64,000 nt of DNA. Source: Sternotherus odoratus. Lineage: Eukaryota; Chordata; Testudines; Kinosternidae. Numbering within the stretch: position 1 is the first letter of the stretch; every line of letters starts with the position of its first letter. Both the position numbers and the translations under genes were made by a program. Under the pieces are notes generated by a model. It saw only the letters and a program-made list of their open reading frames with translations. It ran no database searches and had not been told where the DNA came from. The stretch is from the NCBI GenBank assembly GCA_032164245.1, contig JAVMKO010000003.1, positions 133,121,924 to 133,185,923 of the forward strand, given 5' to 3'. Of the stretch, positions 60,237-64,000 are shown piece after piece.

Positions 60237-60531
60237 GGCCCAGTCTACACTTGGGGTGAGGGGTTAACCCAATATACGCAACTTCAGCTACATGAATAGC
60301 ATAGCTGAAGTTGGCGTGTCTTAGGTCGGTTTACGTGGCTGTCCACATGGCAGCGAGTTGACCACTGCCGCTCCCGTCGATTCCGCTTCCACCTCTTGCC
60401 GCGGTGGAGTACAGGAGTCGACAGGGAGCACATTCAGAGATCAGCTTATCATGTCTCCACTAGATGCGATAAATCGATCCCCAATAGATTGATCACTGCC
60501 CGCCGATCTGGTGGGTAGTATAGACGTACCC
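60237..60531 (-). mobile_element. Complete 295-bp Harbinger-like MITE
   Basis: It is flanked by TTA on both sides (60234-60236 and 60532-60534). The ends are GGCCCAGTCTACACTTGG and a right end that reads GGGTACGTCTATACTACCC in reverse. Inside are a CTTCAGCTACATGAATAGCA hairpin (about 60283-60313), GTTGACCACTGCCGCTCCCG and GATAAATCGATCCCC. It is the best-preserved copy of the family also present at 432-733 (opposite orientation) and 11920-13010 (same orientation, interrupted). The 3-bp TTA site suggests PIF/Harbinger mobilisation. It carries no open frame of interest. Confidence 0.88.
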
Positions 60532-60570
60532 TTAGTGGAAATATATATATTTCAAACAAATGTTGCTAAA

Positions 60571-60576
<6 letters not shown>

Positions 60577-60638
<62 letters not shown>
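60577..60638. repeat. AT dinucleotide microsatellite
   Basis: About 31 uninterrupted AT units. It is fully self-complementary. Confidence 0.97.
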
Positions 60639-60641
<3 letters not shown>

Positions 60642-60698
60642 TATTTGGATGAAAGCGTCATTTGGCAATGTGAAAAAAACTCACTGGTTACCTAACTG

Positions 60699-60757
60699 CC
60701 TGATCCAGCAACCTTATTCAGGGGTTTTGCCTGAGTAAAAAGTGAAGGATCAGATTC
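60699..60757. mobile_element. Short palindromic MITE
   Basis: CCTGATCCAGCAACCTTATT pairs with GAGTAAAAAGTGAAGGATCAG around a short TTTTGCC core. Confidence 0.7.
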
Positions 60758-62047
60758 ATTTACTAATAGTCATCTCACTTTTGTTTTTGCTTTCAAAATG
60801 GAGGCTTTAAAACTTATTTTGAATTCTGAGCTAAGTTACATGGGCCTGAGACCTGAGTAACTCAACTCAGAAACTGCTTGCAATTCTTTGTTCTTTAAAA
60901 TCCTTGCCTCTGTAAAACAAAAAATTAAAAATAAAAGAAAGTTTTAGCAGATATAGGCTATTTAAAATCTCTGAAATGTTTTAGTTATAATGTAAATTTA
61001 TATTTAGTGGTTCATCTAACCACAATTTATAGCTGACAGTCCAGTCTAGCTAGTTAGATTTATATAGTGCTTGCAGCTTTTAATACTGATGCCTGATAGC
61101 ATTAATAAAACTATTTATGCCATTATTAATTGTATCAGCTAAGTAGCAAATAGAGCATCCATGTTGCTACTTAACAGCATCACATAAAACACTTCATTAT
61201 CCCATCTGCAGACTGGAGGGGGGGGGGTGTAAACTGCATGAATTTTTCATTTATTAATATTTGGGGAGGGTAAGGTTAGTATTTCTTGAGGGAGGGAAGT
61301 GAGGGAAAGGATTGGATTCTCTTTTGCTTGACACGTAGAGATAGTTTGTTGAGAAGATTATGGTTGTTTCGCTGAACAGCTTTGTTGTAGCACAAGCGTT
61401 ATATGTTTCGTTGTTGTCAGACACTACTTCTGGCAAAAGTGTGCTCTACTTTCATATTTCTTTAAAGAGTGCAGGCTTCAATGTTGCACTGTGTCATCTT
61501 GCATATATTAAGATAAGATTACAAGGATTCTGATAGTAGCAATTATTATATTATTAGAAGCCGCATACACCCCCCCCCCCCCCCCCAAACCCATTTGGCA
61601 AAAGTAAGGATAGGTTCAGTAAATTGTGGCCTTCTAGCTTTGTTCTTAGTTTTTAGCAACATTTGTTTGAAGCGGGGGGAAAAAGAGCAAGAGAGACTGA
61701 AGTTCATTTCTCAGAGAGGCTAAATTATTGTATTGCCTCAAATTACAAATTCTTTCCACAGCAGAAACAAGTCATATTAAGGATTAGTTTGGGAAGGCTA
61801 GAGTCAAACCCACTTCTCTGCCATCCATATATTGCATCTCTTATGCTGCCAATCTCTTACTTTTCATAATTGCTGAATTCGTTTTCCAAAATTAGCTAAG
61901 AGTATGGGGAAAAGTTAAGGAAATGACCCGGTTTTGAGTGACTATGAGTGCCACTGGAGATTTAGCTATGTCATTTTATTCTGAGGTGTCTAGAACACTA
62001 CAGCAGATACATCATAAAATAAAATGTATTAGTTGATTATTATACTC
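60758..62047. other. Non-coding background with poly-C run
   Basis: A 17-nt C run lies at 61570-61586 and a G run near 61219. No gene is seen. Confidence 0.55.
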
Positions 62048-62245
62048 GGGGGGAGGGATAGCTCAGTGGTTTGAGCATTGGCCTGCTAAACCCAGGGTTG
62101 TGAGTTCAATCCTTGAGGGGGCCATTTAGGGATCTGGGGCAAAAAATCTGTCAGGGGACAGTACTCAATCCTGCTAGTGTAGGCAGGGGACTGGACTCGA
62201 TGACCTTCAAGGTCTTTCCAGTTCTAGGAGATTGGTATATCTCCA
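62048..62245 (+). mobile_element. Cryptodiran tRNA-derived SINE (copy 2)
   Basis: The tRNA-like part is well kept: A box TAGCTCAGTGGT (62059-62070) and B box GAGTTCAATCC (62102-62112), separated as in a tRNA. GGGGCCATTTAGGGATCTGG follows. The tail differs from copy 1, with GGACTGGACTCGATGACCTT and GTTCTAGGAGATTGGTATAT, so it belongs to another subfamily whose LINE-like tail has diverged. It is a retroposon, not a functional tRNA gene: there is no acceptor stem pairing. Confidence 0.92.
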
Positions 62246-64000
62246 TTTATTTATTTTATTTTACTATTACTGTTGCAAGACACCAGAGAACTGTTGCAGA
62301 AATGAAGAGATCACAGTGTACCAAAGGGAAACATAGGTATAGCGAGATATCAGGGTCTAAATGAAGCACTCTCCACCTGTCTTTCCCTGCCAGTGGAATA
62401 GCTTGTCACCAGCAGGAGCACAGCTCTTGCAGTGCACTGAGAATCCTATATGCTTTCAGCAAGCCTTAAAGATTTTCTTCTGAAAAACCTCACCATATGA
62501 GCTTGGATTCCAGGAGGATGTGAGTGCAGTCCCTGTTCAGAAAAAATGTGCTCAATCTGTTTCAGGCCAGTTCCCTGAAAGATGGGTTAAATCAACTGAT
62601 TGAGCTGATTTTCTCTCTTGAGGTGATATTTTATTTATATGATAAAATGCTTGGAAAGTGATTAATTTGTCAGGGGAACATCTTGTTACTGTAAATTTGC
62701 CGAATGTATAATAAAATTGCCATAACACAGATGGGAAAATGAAGATCTTTTAAAATGGAATAACGGAGCAGTCTGCCTGCATTTTCACCAGTTAATTTTA
62801 ACTTTGTTAAATTTCTTCCCCATTTTTCCCCCCTGAAGAAAGCAAGGCGGGAAGGGTCTGCACTGGAAAGGGGAAAGGGAGAGTGGGGAAGAGGCTCTTA
62901 TAGTTGTATAGATGCCCTTACTGTCTCCCTGGATCAGAGGCAACTGATACATTTATCAAATTTCTGCCTGGGCAGATTGATTCAGTTAATGTATATAAAT
63001 TATACAGGTCATACTCCTCTTTCTAGTAACACAGAAGTTAGAATTAGGACCCTCAAAGGAGACCGTAGCAGGCATGTGCTTCTAGTCAATAAGAGGCACC
63101 TGAAGCAGTTCTTCCCTGCCTGTTTCTGCAGGATCACTTTCCGTTGGCATCCAAATAGTATAAGACTCATTATTCTATTACAGCAATTGTTTAATGTAAG
63201 AGAGTGGGGAAGTTAGATCAACTGAAAGGCAAAGAATATAATACCTGTCACTGAGTTTCAGAGTGTAACTAGTGAAAATAGCATTAGTGAAGGAACAATG
63301 CCTTTTATTCATACTTCTTTTACTATCGCCTGTCCATCTGTCCACTGGAATGAGCCACTTATCATGCTTCCGGGTTTTTCTCTTTCAACTTAAAGAATTA
63401 TGAAAGCAAAATTCCAATTTTTCCTGTCCCTTTATGACAGGTAGACTGAAGACTGTGGTCATTTGGATTAAAAACATATCCATCACCACAAGCCGACAGG
63501 TTATTATTATGTCTCCTTTGAATATATGAATTTCATCCACTATGTGTTGGAAGTCTAAGAATGCCAACTTTATACATAAATAATTATCCTACTGGTGATG
63601 TACTGCATACTGTTGCCATATTTTTTCACTTTTACAGCATTCTTGGCCTTATCACCCATAACATAAATTGTGTGCTCTCATCTTTAATAAAACCGGTTGG
63701 ATAACAATTCCTGTATAATGTACAGTCAGCCAATCACACACCATCATTTGACTATCACTGTTTGTTTTCCTATGTCAGATATTTCAGTAGGTATCTCCAT
63801 TTAAATTTGACAGCATTTTTGATACAGGGAAATAAGAGGGTGACCTTATTTATCTGCTCACGCTGATCTCAACACACCACCCCGCAGGTAAGTGAGGTTC
63901 CATGAATGGACAGGCAATGTTCTGAGTTAATTGGTTGTATTATCTCAGCTTCCTAATCTTTTACCATCCTGTAAAGAAGCAATAGCCTAGAACCCAGTCT
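62246..64000. other. Non-coding background
   Basis: AT-rich. A perfect donor-like CAGGTAAGT lies at 63885-63893 without a supporting exon. No gene or named repeat is seen up to the window edge. Confidence 0.5.

Noticed and set aside
62059..62130. tRNA gene
   Set aside because: A and B boxes are present, but there is no cloverleaf acceptor pairing, and the sequence continues into a SINE tail.
63885..63893. Exon boundary at CAGGTAAGT
   Set aside because: A single consensus match near the window edge with no open or conserved exon before it.
1..64000. CRISPR array, bacterial operon or viral genome
   Set aside because: No regularly spaced repeats, no dense coding, and the repeat content is that of a vertebrate nuclear genome.

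Overview
This window looks like nuclear DNA from a turtle, most likely a hidden-necked turtle (Cryptodira). Two copies of a tRNA-derived SINE of the cryptodiran type are present (10471-10662 and 62048-62245). There is also a young, truncated CR1 LINE of the partner type (about 15618-16637), and the first SINE shares its 3' tail. The remaining repeats (CR1 remnants, palindromic MITEs, hAT-like elements, a probable solo LTR, LINE reverse-transcriptase relics) also fit a reptile genome. The background is AT-rich and CpG-poor.

I found no protein-coding gene, coding exon, rRNA gene or functional tRNA gene that I could defend. Open frames are short, lack conserved domains or recognisable splice-bounded exons, and several run through transposons. 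The only recognisable protein-like sequence is dead reverse transcriptase from LINEs. The window is therefore intergenic or lies inside one very large intron; the sequence does not say which.

Layout. 1-4.8 kb: background with a 300-bp GC-rich palindromic MITE (432-733). 4.9-9.3 kb: an old CR1 copy (5283-6282), LINE/SINE tails and a 127-bp MITE. 9.8-11.05 kb: a dead LINE reverse transcriptase broken by a SINE and bordered by a MITE. 11.9-13.0 kb: a three-level nest in which a MITE holds a solo LTR and the LTR holds a hAT-like MITE. 15.6-16.6 kb: the CR1 LINE. 24.5-27.6 kb: a reverse CR1 relic, an RTE-type LINE relic and a hAT-like end. 30.3-30.8 kb: an inverted pair of the same small hAT-like MITE. 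31-50 kb: repeat-poor AT-rich DNA that may hold conserved non-coding elements. 51.7-52.2 kb: a GC-rich hAT-like element with a perfect 8-bp target duplication. 53-64 kb: background with short palindromic MITEs, a complete MITE with TTA flanks (60237-60531), a 62-bp AT microsatellite and the second SINE.

The elements do not form a pathway. The functional relationships visible are parasitic: the SINE's tail matches the tail of a CR1 LINE, which is how such SINEs borrow LINE machinery, and the non-autonomous DNA elements depend on transposases encoded elsewhere. I saw no convincing new biological system. The best material is the insertion history and the repeat families. Family names rest on pattern recognition without database searches.
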